From positions 63,584,643 through 63,648,642 of the forward strand of contig OX377202.1 of NCBI GenBank assembly GCA_947396885.1: a stretch of 64,000 nucleotides of DNA. Reading direction: 5' to 3'. Position numbers and translations under genes: made by a program. This document shows positions 10,870-22,800 of the stretch, one piece after another; position 1 is the stretch's first letter, and the number at the start of each line of letters is the position of its first letter. The notes beneath the pieces are model-generated. The model had not been told where the DNA came from and did no database searches. It was given only the letters and a program-made list of their open reading frames with translations. The stretch comes from Heligmosomoides polygyrus polygyrus. Taxonomy: Eukaryota > Nematoda > Chromadorea > Rhabditida > Heligmosomidae.

Positions 10870-13800
10870 TTCCAATGCAGAGGTTTCAAGAAGAGGGGAG
10901 TTGTGAGCTACCACCCACTGTGGTTTTTTGGGGACTCAATTATGCCCATGATTGTTCCATGTTATTTTAGTTCTGGGAAAAATCAAGCCTTCTGAGTTTC
11001 AAGATGGAAACATAGTGAGGAATAGATGTTAAATGAAAAGCACAATGTGCAACTTTAACCCTTATCCGACGTATTGCGTTCACTTTGTTCTATTCGAGCT
11101 AGCGATAAGTTTCACTGCCTCCACGTTTCGGGCGAGCGAGAGAGAGTGGTATATTTTGGAAACTTCCGAATGTGCTGACCGTTGAAAATGTCTACATATG
11201 TATATATCGCATTCCACACGTATTCGTAAAAATTCGAAAAAAAAGAATTACCTCATCTTCAAGCTTGACGTACAGATTCAAGCATTTCAGTTCCGCCTTT
11301 GTGATCTCGGATTCCTATTGGGGTGGGGCACAGCCTTTCAACCTCCTCTAGCCTTCCAGTCATCTGATGGGCGTGACCTACATAGTCCCTACTTAAACCA
11401 AGAATAAGGCGTGTTTGCACTGGAGATCGACGAAGGACGCAGTCAGACAGGGCTGGCGAGTTTCATGTGGACGTGTGTTCAGTGGATATTCTCATTACTG
11501 GGTTGTATTCGCCGGCTAAAGAGTGCTTGATGTGCGGCCGCGCGTTCATTTCATTGAAACCAATACCTCCTCTCCTGCCGCTCTCGCCGCCGGCCGGCTC
11601 TGCCTGCCGTCTGCATTCGCTTCGCTCTTAGCATACAAAATGCTTCATTACTTCTATTTCCGTCATATTCCGCCACTAGAGAGCTGCCTCTCCTCATTAC
11701 GCTCCGCTCCCCATTCACCATTCACTCCCATACAACGCAGCTGTAATTACGATTCTCACGAAAGATCTGTTGGATAGATGTCTCTGCTTCCGGTGAGGTG
11801 TGCGGGAGGACGCCGGCGGAGGTTCAGGATGAGGAAGTTGACCTCGCACTGACGCCGTTTCTCATCGAGATTTTTCAGCAGCCATCCCGATCAAGGCCAA
11901 CGCAATGTAGTCAGCTCGCAATCAGCTCCTTCGCTTTCCCTCTGCTCGCGTCCTGCCTCTCTCGTTCACTTGAATGTCGATGCAGCGCTACCTAGCTCGT
12001 GGTTATTCGAGGCAAGACCGTTGGTTGGCAGCCATCAGAGGCGCTCAGATGTGCATTTCCTTTAAGTCAGGAGATTCTTGAGCAATAGCGTCATTACCCT
12101 CGAATTCTTCCTCAGGTGCTGAGTAATAGCTAGACAGAAATATAGAAGAGATTTAGACGAATTATTACTATTCGATAGGCGCCTTTAGCGCAGTCGGAGG
12201 AGGTGCCGGGTGTAGCGTGCACCCGATACCAGGTTCTTGGTTCGGATGTCCCGCCCAGGCCAAGCAAGCCTTCCAGGGTCGGTGAATTAGTATCGGGCTT
12301 ACCTGGGAAGGATCGAGTGCTGAACTGTTCCTCACTTGGCCACAGCAAGTCGTTTATGGCCAAATACGCACTCAACTGGCCTCCACTATGTATGTCACGT
12401 ATAAGTAGAATGCGTGGCGCTCCTCGGAAAGATTGAATAACGCCGTCCTCTTACTACTGCTCGGTTTTGAGATACTAGCGCCTTCCGTAGCATCGCTTTC
12501 CATTAAAAAACGAGCATCTTGGAATCTTGAAGAAATATCCGTTGAACATTTTACTGCAATTCTTTAGAAGGATATAGCGTAAACCTGCAGTACCTACTGA
12601 CACCCACTGAACAGGGGCTTTTTATTCACAACAGCAGAGACAAACAATGTCTCTACTTAATTTTCAGTCATCTTGAATAAGTGAACAAATTTCTGTGCCA
12701 GCAGCTCATCTGAGCATTCCAACCTTAGGCTTCTTGTTGGTTTCATCGCTGTTTTTATGGGGTTTACGGAAGGAATTCAGAAAGACAGTGAAGTTCGTTC
12801 GGGCGGAAATCGCGAGGTTTCAATTGTTACTTGAGCCGGTGAGTTGACACATCTTCTCGTGTGTGCGCGCTACCACTATACTTCTTAAAGCTGAAAGCCC
12901 GTTTTTTGGGAAACAAGACGCTGGTCCGGTTTATCCGGTGTTTTACTGCTGTACGATCCAGATCAATCGACCTAGAGTGCGCACATTATGCGACCTCGGC
13001 CACGGCGCTACAGCTGCGTATGCCTTGCTGTGGTATTTAGTAAAAGGGTTTTAGTTTGTGACGATGTCGACCGTCTGTCAGCTATTTAATTGTTTCGTTT
13101 TGTTCGCCAGTGACTTCGCAAGTGTCGTATTCTCGCCCGGCGAATTTCGGTGCCTTCATGCTTCGTTCAAATGGTTTGCTAGAACCAAAACTTCGGAACC
13201 ATCCGTCATGCCTACGACGACCGAAAAATTGCGGTCTGATAAATACGACTCAACGGTGAGAATATGTCAAGTGCACCACGGTTCGAGGCCTCCGGGAAGA
13301 TTTTCTTGCACATCGTTCTCGTTCTGGTGCACATCATTTGTAGCCAATTTTATCCGCAGTATCCACCACCGCGCTCTCAACATTTTCGTTAACAGCTGTC
13401 GATTTGACGAAGTCGAGTGACTGCATTGCCCCCAGCTCTAATAATGAGAGGGCAGCTCTTTTTTAGAGCTAATAGCATTTTGAAGATGTTTAGGTAATTT
13501 ACACGCCAGTTATGGCGTATCATGAAAAGCCATGATTCTTAACTTGAGAAGTATGGTATTCTCTCCGTTGTGCTCAGTACTTGTGATGAATTGGGATATA
13601 ACATCAGTTTATCAGATAATGGGAGCGGTAATGAGTGCCAGACCTCCTGCTGATCCCTTCGTAATTGAGTATTTTCAATGCTGCTACAGCCACCTAACAA
13701 AGGTGTGGGTGGTGGACGAGCAGCACCACCTTGTAGGTGTGAGCCCTACTTGGAAAGCCTAAAATGCATGACTAAGATTTAGCGTGACCATAGTTAGTCG

Positions 13801-15790
13801 TGATCCGCTCAAATGACGACTGCATTGCGCTGAAGAAAGTTTTGCCATAGGAATCGGTTTTGATCACTCGTAAAGGCTACCCCTTTATTCCCGTACGATT
13901 AGGCGACTTCTTTAATTTGAACCCCTGCGTCTATGTATCCCGCTGATACGGTGAGTTAGCTGGAAAGTGACCACTGAAAACAGCGTTCTGCGTGCAATCA
14001 AAAGGTAGAACGCTGGAAGCTGAGAGGCCGTCCTTCCGTCCGCTTCATTGTTTGCATATCGTTGTATAAAATTTGCCCTTTTCCTAGCAAAAAATCACGT
14101 CTAGAATGTTTCACGGCGTGCAATCAGGCAATGACAGAATTAGGGACTGATGGTGAACAGAGTGCCGCTCCGATTCTCTGAAGCGAGAGACTACGAACTG
14201 CCACCTAGGTCAATTGGCCCTTATTTATCAGCCACGGATATCGTTTTGCACCCTCATTCGTCCCGACGACGAATCCCGCGATCCTTGCTGGAACTGACCA
14301 TGAGATATGACAGCCACTATAGCCGGGCCGCTCACTGTTTGCTCTCTGCCATGATGGCCTGGTACGCGAATGAATATGTTCGCCTATTCGTTCTGTACGA
14401 TGTACATGTGCGTCAAGTGGTTCAATCAATCTGGCCTGCTCGTCTGAGAGACCTACAATCTCAACCGGTCCTGAATAGCGGAATAGCCAGACGATCAGTT
14501 TTTGCTGGTTGGAACTGATCTTTATCTCATCATCTGCCATCTAATCTTCTATAAACCATGGGACGCGCGTTGCCCGTACGCCTTTCCTGGAAATAGTTGG
14601 GATTTGGATAGCTGACTAGCACTTCAGCATGCCGAGTATGTAGTTCGTGTTCTCAAGACCTTCGATTGGTGCATTTTCGCCGAGTAATAACTGCTACGAT
14701 TTCACCTCCTATCCTTCTTACGTATTGTGACAGAATGGAGGACTGGCTTAGCCAGGACAACAAATTGGTGCGACGTGCTAATCGGCTGATCACTGCTGCA
14801 ACTCCTCTTCAAGGACCCTCTTTTCAGTGACACGGGATGTTGTGATATTGTGGCAGTATCACAAAGCCAGCATTTCTTCCCTAAACGCAAGCTTCTCACC
14901 CAGCTGCCCTGTGACGTCTTCTGCCATAGGCTGCTTCCAGACGATGCATGTGACCGATCCGATCCGAAGGGGACCTGCTGCTGATCCATGCAGAAGTCGC
15001 TCCGGCAGGACCCAGCTGCTATTCCCTCTGCGTGCGCTTCTGCTCGAACGCTCCCTCGTCTCCACCGCGCCACCTCTGAAATGAGCTCGAGGCCCGTTGT
15101 CTCGCATGCAGATGCGGCTCCGAGCACGTCGAATGACGCGGCTCGAAACATCTAATAAGCAGATTCACTGCCACTGTTCTCGGCGTCGAATGGCTTCGTC
15201 CGAATGTGGTATCGGGTGCCTCCATTCAGCTCCCACTCCTCCGCATACCTTCCGTGACGGTGTACGCTCGCCCGTCACTCATTCCAGTCTGCCGCTATAC
15301 GTGTAGAACATTTTGATGAATTAGGCTCATCCAATTCGCCGAATCGATACGCTCGCTGGTCAAAATTAATTAATCTCGACATCACCTTGGACGCGAATGC
15401 GCAGTTGATGACTTCTGCGGTTATAAAGGGATCGCCCACGGCTTCAGCCTAGCCACCGTCCTTTTCGATTATCTGCTGCGTGATTCAGCCAGAATCTGCT
15501 CAATATTTGTGTCAGCGATGTGCTGGCTGAATAATCAAATGCTATAACGGTTGAATTGGGGAGCCACATCCCGCTATGGCTCCCAGTTTGTCACACTTCG
15601 CTCCCTCGCGGCCACACATTTTGAAGTCGAAAATGAGACCGACCGGCTTTGTTATTAATTACTTTTGCGCTTCACGTCATTCCGTAAATTGGGAACTGCG
15701 TACTGGACTTGTTAGTAGGGCCAAATGTGACTACCAAGTACGAGCTTCGATTTTAGTGTTCAAAGCCCGGCTAAACCATTCTAAGAACTA
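10870..15790. other. Sequence without a supported gene, upstream of PTB
   Basis: Apart from the SINE-like copy at 12.18-12.48 kb, I see no exon. 11.5-12.0 kb is GC- and pyrimidine-rich (GCCGCTCTCGCCGCCGGCCG) and could be an upstream promoter or leader. I searched it for PTB RRM1 signatures and found none. Confidence 0.3.
12176..12480 (+). repeat. SINE-like repeat family A, near full length
   Basis: Begins TTTAGCGCAGTCGGAGGAGG (A-box-like), continues ACCAGGTTCTTGGTTCGG, GGCCAAGCAAGCCTTCC, GAATTAGTATCGGGCTTACC, GGCCAAATACGCACTCAA, and ends AGAATGCGTGGCGCTCCTCG. Similar to 55.1-55.4 kb on the + strand and 40.2-40.4 kb inverted. Confidence 0.75.
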
Positions 15791-15794
15791 AAGA

Positions 15795-16010
15795 ACCTCT
15801 ATCAGGTCCTTTACCTTAACTGGTTCCACGCCGATATTAGCGGCTGGCTCATCCTGATGTACCGGTGAGTGCTGACGGGTCCCAGAAGGTGTGCATGTTG
15901 CGTTCGATTAAACACCGGCGGTGGCGCAATGGTGTGGAGCATTCCCCGGTTAGCGGGAGGTGCTGGTTCAAGTCCCGCCTGGCGCTAGAGTCTTGATCGC
16001 CACGAAGCAT
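15795..16010 (+). repeat. tRNA-derived SINE family B copy
   Basis: A tRNA-like module, GGTGGCGCAATGGTGTGG (A box) ... GCTGGTTCAAGTCCCGCCTG (B box), followed by GCGCTAGAGTCTTGATCG. It is preceded by a body (CTTAACTGGTTCCACGCCGA, GGCTCATCCTGATG, TTCGATTAAACACCGGCGG) shared with 56.75-56.96 kb. It is not an intact tRNA because the acceptor arms do not pair properly. Confidence 0.7.
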
Positions 16011-16233
16011 CGTTAGCACATTCTAAGAACTGTTCCAAGTTGCTCGAGCGAGTGACTAGAATTTATTGTGATGCAGAAGGATCTCCATCCCACGGCATCG
16101 ACACAGGCACCCCTTCCGTTCCAAAGGCTCGTTATTTAGTTATTTTTGAAGGTTTATCTCCAAATTCTGTAATTGTAAGCACGTTGTCAGAAACTGTCTA
16201 TTTAAGTGGTTTTTGAGGACTTCTCAAAGGAGT

Positions 16234-16296
16234 CGTCAGGCTGACTAAAGGAATCCATCGTCAGTCTGACTAAAGAAATCCAGAGTCAGATTAAGG
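16234..16296 (+). repeat. 2.5 tandem copies of a 25-bp unit
   Basis: CGTCAGGCTGACTAAAGGAA + TCCAT, then CGTCAGTCTGACTAAAGAAA + TCCAG, then a partial AGTCAGATTAAGG. It lies 500 bp upstream of the candidate PTB start. Confidence 0.8.
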
Positions 16297-16605
16297 TAGC
16301 TGTCCTTGTTATTCTATGTGCCAGCCCTTCTAACAACTTCCTTCTGAAAGGAGGTTTGGAATGATTGAACAGATTCTGCCGCTTTTAGGGGCTTATGTGG
16401 CTTTAATTCAATCCCGGCAGCTGGACTTTCATTTACATCTGTAAATAAAGCAGTATCTCCGCTCAAATGGTGTCTGCCTGCATTCCATTTTCTAGCTAAT
16501 AAGCTCGGGACTGAGCAATAGACATTTAGTTGCACCCTTCAGAAGCTGATTTACTAGAAATTCCCGTCACAGCGCAACTCTTCAAAACGCTCCTCCCGTC
16601 CCTCC

Positions 16606-16779
16606 TGCTATATATATATCACTCGATTTGTGTTCTGCTTGTCGTCCGCCATTGTTCGTCGGTCACATCGATCGTGTGTGTCGTATTCTCCGTTGTGCTT
16701 CTCACGGCTTCGTACATGTATTGGTCGTCAGACGACGAAGCGCGTTGCGCCACCTCAACGCCTTCTGGATGCCAAGAGA
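16606..16779 (+). promoter_or_regulatory. Possible PTB promoter and 5' UTR
   Basis: A run of TA dinucleotides (TATATATATATC, about 16610-16620) lies about 160 bp before the candidate PTB start codon and is followed by CpG-rich, open sequence. This resembles a TATA-containing promoter plus leader. Nematode promoters vary and trans-splicing is common, so this is only suggestive. Confidence 0.25.
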
Positions 16780-16839
16780 ATGGCCGCCCAGGTGATGCCA
16801 GACTCCTATCCGACGTACGACTCGTTCCGCACCGACCAG
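16780..16839 (+). CDS. ptb-1: Candidate first coding exon of the PTB gene
   Basis: The ATG sits in a good context (AAGAGAATGGCC). It opens 20 codons, starting [16 protein letters not shown], and ends exactly in phase 0 at a GTACGA donor. The next PTB exon, at 17746, also starts in phase 0, so the join is possible. I do not recognise the peptide as a conserved PTB N-terminus. The acceptor before 17746 (GAGAAAG) lacks the usual pyrimidine tract, so another upstream exon could be used instead. Confidence 0.4.
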
Positions 16840-19800
16840 GTACGAGATGAGCGCTCCGTCGCCTAAGCATATCATTCTGTTCAATGACTTTCTGTAGTGC
16901 TGCTCTGCGCTCGTTAGTTCTTAAAAGAGCACAAGCTCAGATGAAGTCTGATTCTGTGCTGTGAAGCAACAAAGGTTCCCTCTCTCATGTTGTGTGCTCA
17001 GGCGTCCGCCGCAGTGCAGTTTTTTGCACTATGTTCCGAATCTAAACACTAGCTAGCGGTAGTTGGTTAAATCCCTAGAAACTTTTTAATGTTCTGTTAA
17101 CTGTTGGCCTTCCCAGAGAAGTAGGAGAAGATAATGTTCAGAGGAAAGGTTCTACAACAACAGCAGAGATGTGAGAAAAGAATCTTGATCGTTTAGCGTG
17201 AAAGCGAATATCCAGCATGAAATGTCACACTACCATTGTTAGTTTGTAGTTGTCACTTACGTGCAGTAGTGTTTTGCTTAGGGATCGACGGATGTCAAGG
17301 GATCGAATTCCATTGTAGCTCAGCTATCACTCACGATCAGTGGTGGTGTTTTGGCTTTTAGGTGCAGCAATACCAGCTGCTTAAATCAACAGCACCCTTC
17401 AATTAGCAGAAATCCACGTCTGGATTCTGACTTAACGTTTGTTCGCCAGTGAGAAAATTTGTATATTTTAAAAAGCTCTTCATTCCCATGATCTGCCCAG
17501 TTGTTTTCGAGAAATGGAAGTTTTTTTTTTGTACCAGCGAGATGGAATTCTAGTAGCTGGCTCCTCGCTTGAGGCGACGGCTGTTGAGCGAGAAGTGAGA
17601 ACTGAGTATTTCTGCAGCCCATATTTCTTGATGAAATTTCTGCAAACTGAGAAGCATCAACTCGGCGAGATTGGTCGTAGTGTTAGAGAGGAGGACGAGA
17701 GAGGGCGAGTGGAGCAGAGGTGAGAGGAGGGGTCGCGCGAGAAAGATCTCCACCGTTCAGGGCCTCCCGATCTCCAATGGCAGCTCGATCTCGACGCTGG
17801 ACATCTCCGGAGGCACGCAGCAGGCGCCGAACAGCGTGCTGCGCGTCATCATCGAGAACATGATCTACCCGGTCACGCTGGACGTCCTGCACACAGTACG
17901 TGGCGTCGGTTTCTGTTCGTTCGCTCGCTTCCTCCTCACTGAGTTCGCTAGCCGTCGCGGTAACCCGGCATGGGCGCGGCGGGGAGCGCGCCGTCGTCGC
18001 GGCCGCTCCTCGACGCCGCCGCTTTTCGGACAGCCAAGCACAGCTCGCAGCACCGCAGCCAGCGCCTGTCAGATCTTTCACCTGTTGTACCGTCGTTTCT
18101 GCTCTGTTCACCCCTTTCCTATTCTAGCTCTTCTCTCGCTATGGCAAAGTGCTGAGGATCATAACATTCAACAAGAATAGTGAGTCTGTTCTTCCTTTCC
18201 CACCTTACTCTCACTTTTATTTCTTTCATTTCTTCTATTCTACGCGGGCTTTCGACATTCACCGACTAGTACTGGACTTCCGTAGGGCTACCAAGAGAGC
18301 CGCAACTGATTTGGCACTGATTGCAGACACATTCCAAGCGCTGGTGCAGATCAGCGAGGCGAACGCCGCTCAGCTGGCTAAGCAGAACCTTGAGAACCAA
18401 AACGTCTACAACGGGTCAGTCTCCGTTGCCGAAACGTCCTCCTAGTAACCTGCAAGAAGAAATGGATTGGCGGTTTCAGGTGCTGTACTTTGCGAATCGA
18501 CTACAGCAAATTGAGCACGCTAAACGTGAAGTACAACAATGACAAAAGCCGGGACTACACCAATCCGAACTTGCCGTCAGGAGAAATCAGCCTCGAACAG
18601 CAGCTCGGGCTTGGTGAGTTCGTCGTTAACGAACGACAGTTTTCGTCTCAAGGCACCAGAAGACGCTTCACAGCGGCATCAGGGTCGAAGCAAAGCTGAC
18701 ATGAAACGTGAGAGAATTTATGAAAAACAACGACAATCTCTGGTGGTAGGAGTAGGCGGTTGTGGTGTGCCAAGAAATGAGGGGAGGAGCGCAGGCGTTG
18801 ATAACGTATGCTCGTTCAGCGTGCAGGTTTCTTGAAAAACTTTGAGGAGCATTCACATATCTCGCAGTCTTTCCCCGTTGACTAGAGAACATTGTACCCT
18901 CATTAGACGTTAGACTCCTGTGACTCTAGCGTTTTTCTTCATTCACCAAGAACTGCTGTAGGTGCTAGACGCTCTTGTAGGACAGCTGTGGTGTGCTGAC
19001 TTTGCAGCCGCCGAATGGTGTTGAATCATGGTGCCCGATAGTTTTTCTTCTCCAGGAGATTCCTCTTTTTTTTTGTTGAATTTTGATGAAGCAACGGAAC
19101 AACAAAGTTTCATTGTTCAACAGTTTACAGACTTGAACAGCGTCGTATAACAGAGTTTCAAGCCATTGGCTGGAGTTAAATACGAAGGATAACCTGTGGT
19201 CGCAGCACTGGATTGACGGTTACAGATCTGACGCATAGGTTCAGAAGCTTTCGCGCAAGGCTCTCACAGCGTTTTACGTGAAGGACATCTGGATCAAAAT
19301 AACGTATCACAACAAGCAAGGGGGGAGGTGGCACAAAGCGGCAGGTTCGTTCGCTTACATTGGCTCAGTTGGGTTGTCCTTCGCCTTATTCCAACAAGTA
19401 CTCACGGAACTGTTAGCAGTCCTTGCGCGCCACGAGCTGGAATAGTTATTGGCTTGATCATACTAACTTTAAGCGCAGCAGAAGTGCGATCGTCACTTTT
19501 GGAAGTTGGAGCATCTTGGATGGTGAGACGTCGACGATGCTCCACCATCTTCCATTCCATCATGTTAATCCCACAACCTCTTCACACAGACATTTATTTG
19601 AATAGTTCCATAACAAGGCATAGACATCAAGGCGAGAAGGCGGGGGAATTAGTCTGCGGAGAGAACTGATCGTGAGGTTTTCCTTCTTTAGGTCAGTTGT
19701 CAGAGCAGTCAAGTCACCGGAGTAAGACGTGTTGATTGGTTTTACCGCAACATCGACTGCGTTCGATCTATTTGTGCGGTGGTAGTGCTCATATCGATAT

Positions 19801-22800
19801 CTAGAGTGAACCTGTTAGGGGCATTTGCGCACTACATTCACTACCACATCCATTATGTAGCACATTTTAGTACTGTTCTCGCTGCAGTAGTCATGGTTGT
19901 AGCTCCCGTTATCAGAGAGTGGTTGGATTCACTTAAAACGACCGACTTTCTTCTCCTGACTCGCCTGGGAGCACTCCCATTCCGAAGGCCCCACATTTCT
20001 GAAGATTAGTCGCTGAGAATCTCACGGATCTCCCTCGATAGAGAGCCTTCAGGCTCTCTTGTTAAGAGGGATCTCGGGCCGCTTGTCGCAGGGCCACGTG
20101 GCTCGTCCCCGGGTGGTGGATAGGGGAATTAAACGCGAACCAACTGCCCAGAGACGCAGGTGGGATGCAGGGGATGGACTCCTTGCTCCTGCTGTGTCGG
20201 GTCGACGCGGCATGTTCATGCACAGTGTGCGTGGATGTGTCCGTGACTGTGCGGATTGTAACCGTGTCGGCCCGGCCAAAAGCTTGCACTCAGTAGCCTG
20301 GGAGTACATGTAAGGCGATTCGAGGCCGCCTTAAGTCTCGCCCCGTCCCTTCGGGCAGTCTGGCTGGCTGCCCGGAGTTCTTCGTCCGCACGACAGAGCC
20401 CGACTAGCTACTCGTGTGTATTTCAGTCAAACACAGCAGCACTAAAGGGTCTCATTCCCCTGACCCCGAAAGAGCCCCCATTTCTGCAGCGATGAGAAGG
20501 ACGAGTACGGAGAGGCTGCTAAAATCTCAGGGCCTAACCAGGCTGCGCAAATTGAGATGGACTAGGATGACGAACTGTACTTACAACGCCCGCACGCTCG
20601 CATCGGAAGCATCCGTCGAGGACCTGATGATGCAAGCCAGGAAGGTCAAGTACGACGTCATCGGACTGACCGAGACGAGAAGACATCACCCCCTACACGC
20701 CGCCTACGACTCCGGAGAACTGTTCCCCGGAACATGCAACAGCAGGGGAGTAGGCGGCGTTGGTGTCCTCGTCAACACGCACTTGGCCATGAACATCGAT
20801 TCGTACGAGTCTCTGACAACCCGAACTGGACGTCTGCTACTGAAGCGATGTGGCTCCGTGCCAGCTTTGGTATTCGTCGCGTATGCCCCAACATCCGACT
20901 ACGACAACGAAGAGGTCGAAGCCTTCTACGTGGAGCTAGAGAAGTTCCATAAGGAAGATCACACCTTCTACAAGGTGATCGTCGGCGACTTCAACGCCAA
21001 GATCGGACCGCAAAGGTCACCGGAAGAACTTCACATCGGAACCCATGGTTTGGAGTGGAGCGAGCAAGGTGAAAGGCTGTCTGAGTTTATCATGTCGACC
21101 AAAACCATCCATGGAAACTCACAGTTCCAGGAGCCTCCCTTCCTACGATGGACCTGGGAATCCCCGGTGGCCAGTTCCACAACGAGATCGACCACATCAT
21201 CTTCAATCGCAAGTATTGCCTGACCGATGGAATGGGCAACAAATGGACGAAATTTGCAAAACGACAAATAAGGGTACTCCTGGAAGATAGGATAACCCAA
21301 CATTTTCAGACCCTCCGGGTTTCTCAACTTAATAATCCGAAAATCATCGTCCTAAGAGCGATCTTGGCGCAAATAGGGCCGGGCGGGAGGTCACCATGCC
21401 GCGCCGTGGCGTGACCCATGTGCGTCTCTGCACACAATGAATATTAATACACTGTCATCTCCTCGTGTCGATTACAGATCCGTGTTTTATCGACTTCCGA
21501 ATTTGGCAAGGCAGGGAACTCCAGGATGTAGGCAATTTTAACACGGGTGCATCACTCGAGCCCTGGAGTCCCTTCTCCTGCCCAAATCTGAGCACAGAAC
21601 AGAGCTGTATCATTGTTTGTTCCTGTTCTTTACTATCAGTGTGTCTTGTCTGTTTTTGTGCTAACCACAAGTTTTATGAGGTGACCCCCACCCTCCCGAC
21701 CCTAATTGCGCCGCGATCTCCAACCTGTAATGTACCCTTATCTTTCCCCTCAATCAAGCTTGTCCCCAAGTTCTACACGGGATCGGACCACCGCCTCCTT
21801 CGCACAAGGTTCCGCTTTTCGCGCCAAGGAGAGAAGGCCGCGAAGTTCAAGAAGAGGAATTCCAGAACGACCAACAACTGGGACCTTTACACCTCTCTTG
21901 CCGGCCTTTGGGAAGATACCGTTATGGACAACATCGACGAGGAACACGTCCGATTCGTGCACCATCCCCACGATAGTGCTGAGGGAGCCGAGAGCTTGAA
22001 GACCACCAAGAGACGCCTGTCTCCGGAAACTCTCGAGCAGATACGCCAGCATGGAGCAGCATTAGCGTCAGGCAACTACCAACTGACGTCCGAGCTTGTA
22101 AAGCTATGCAGGGCGACGATAAAGGAGGACCTCAAGGAGAGAAAGGCGGAAGTGTTGGCCGAAGCAGCAGAGGCAGGGTTGAGCATCCGCAATACCCGCC
22201 GGAACTTCGCCAACTTCAAGACCAAGATGACCGCTCTCCGACGCCCTGACGGAACCGTCATCTCTTCCAGAAGGACCATGGAGAAGGTCATCTACGACTT
22301 CTACTCCGATCTCTTCGATAGCCACGTCCACCTGCCCCCACGCCATCTTCCGCAGGAGGATACGTCTTCCCCTCTGTTCTCTCTTCCGAAATCCGACACG
22401 CCATCTCGTCGGTGAAGAAACGTACAGCACCCGGTTCTGACAGGATCAGAGCTGAACACCTGAAGAACCTCCCGCCAGCGCTCATCAACACCTTGGCGCG
22501 GCTCTTCTCGCACTACCTGTCGGAGTGCAAGGTTCCACCTCAGTGGAAGACTAGCAAGACCGTCTTGCTGTACAAGAAGGGAAACGTACACGACATTGGC
22601 TACTATCGTAGTCTACAAGCTGTTCACTCGAGTGATCCTGAATAGGATTAGCAGAACGATGGACGAAGGACAGCCATGCGAGCAAGCAGGATTTCGGAGA
22701 GGATTCAGCACGATCGACCACATACACACCATTACGAAGCTCATCGAAGTGTCGCGAGAGTACAAGCTGCCGCTGTGCCTTACGTTCATTGACCTGAACA

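Noticed and set aside
14205..14540. 111-codon - strand frame (MADDEIKISSNQQKLIVWLF...)
   Set aside because: A + strand frame of similar length overlaps it fully, no family is recognised and no exon boundaries are evident.
22076..22591. Several overlapping - strand frames opposite the RTE reverse transcriptase
   Set aside because: They are antisense shadows of the RT coding sequence.
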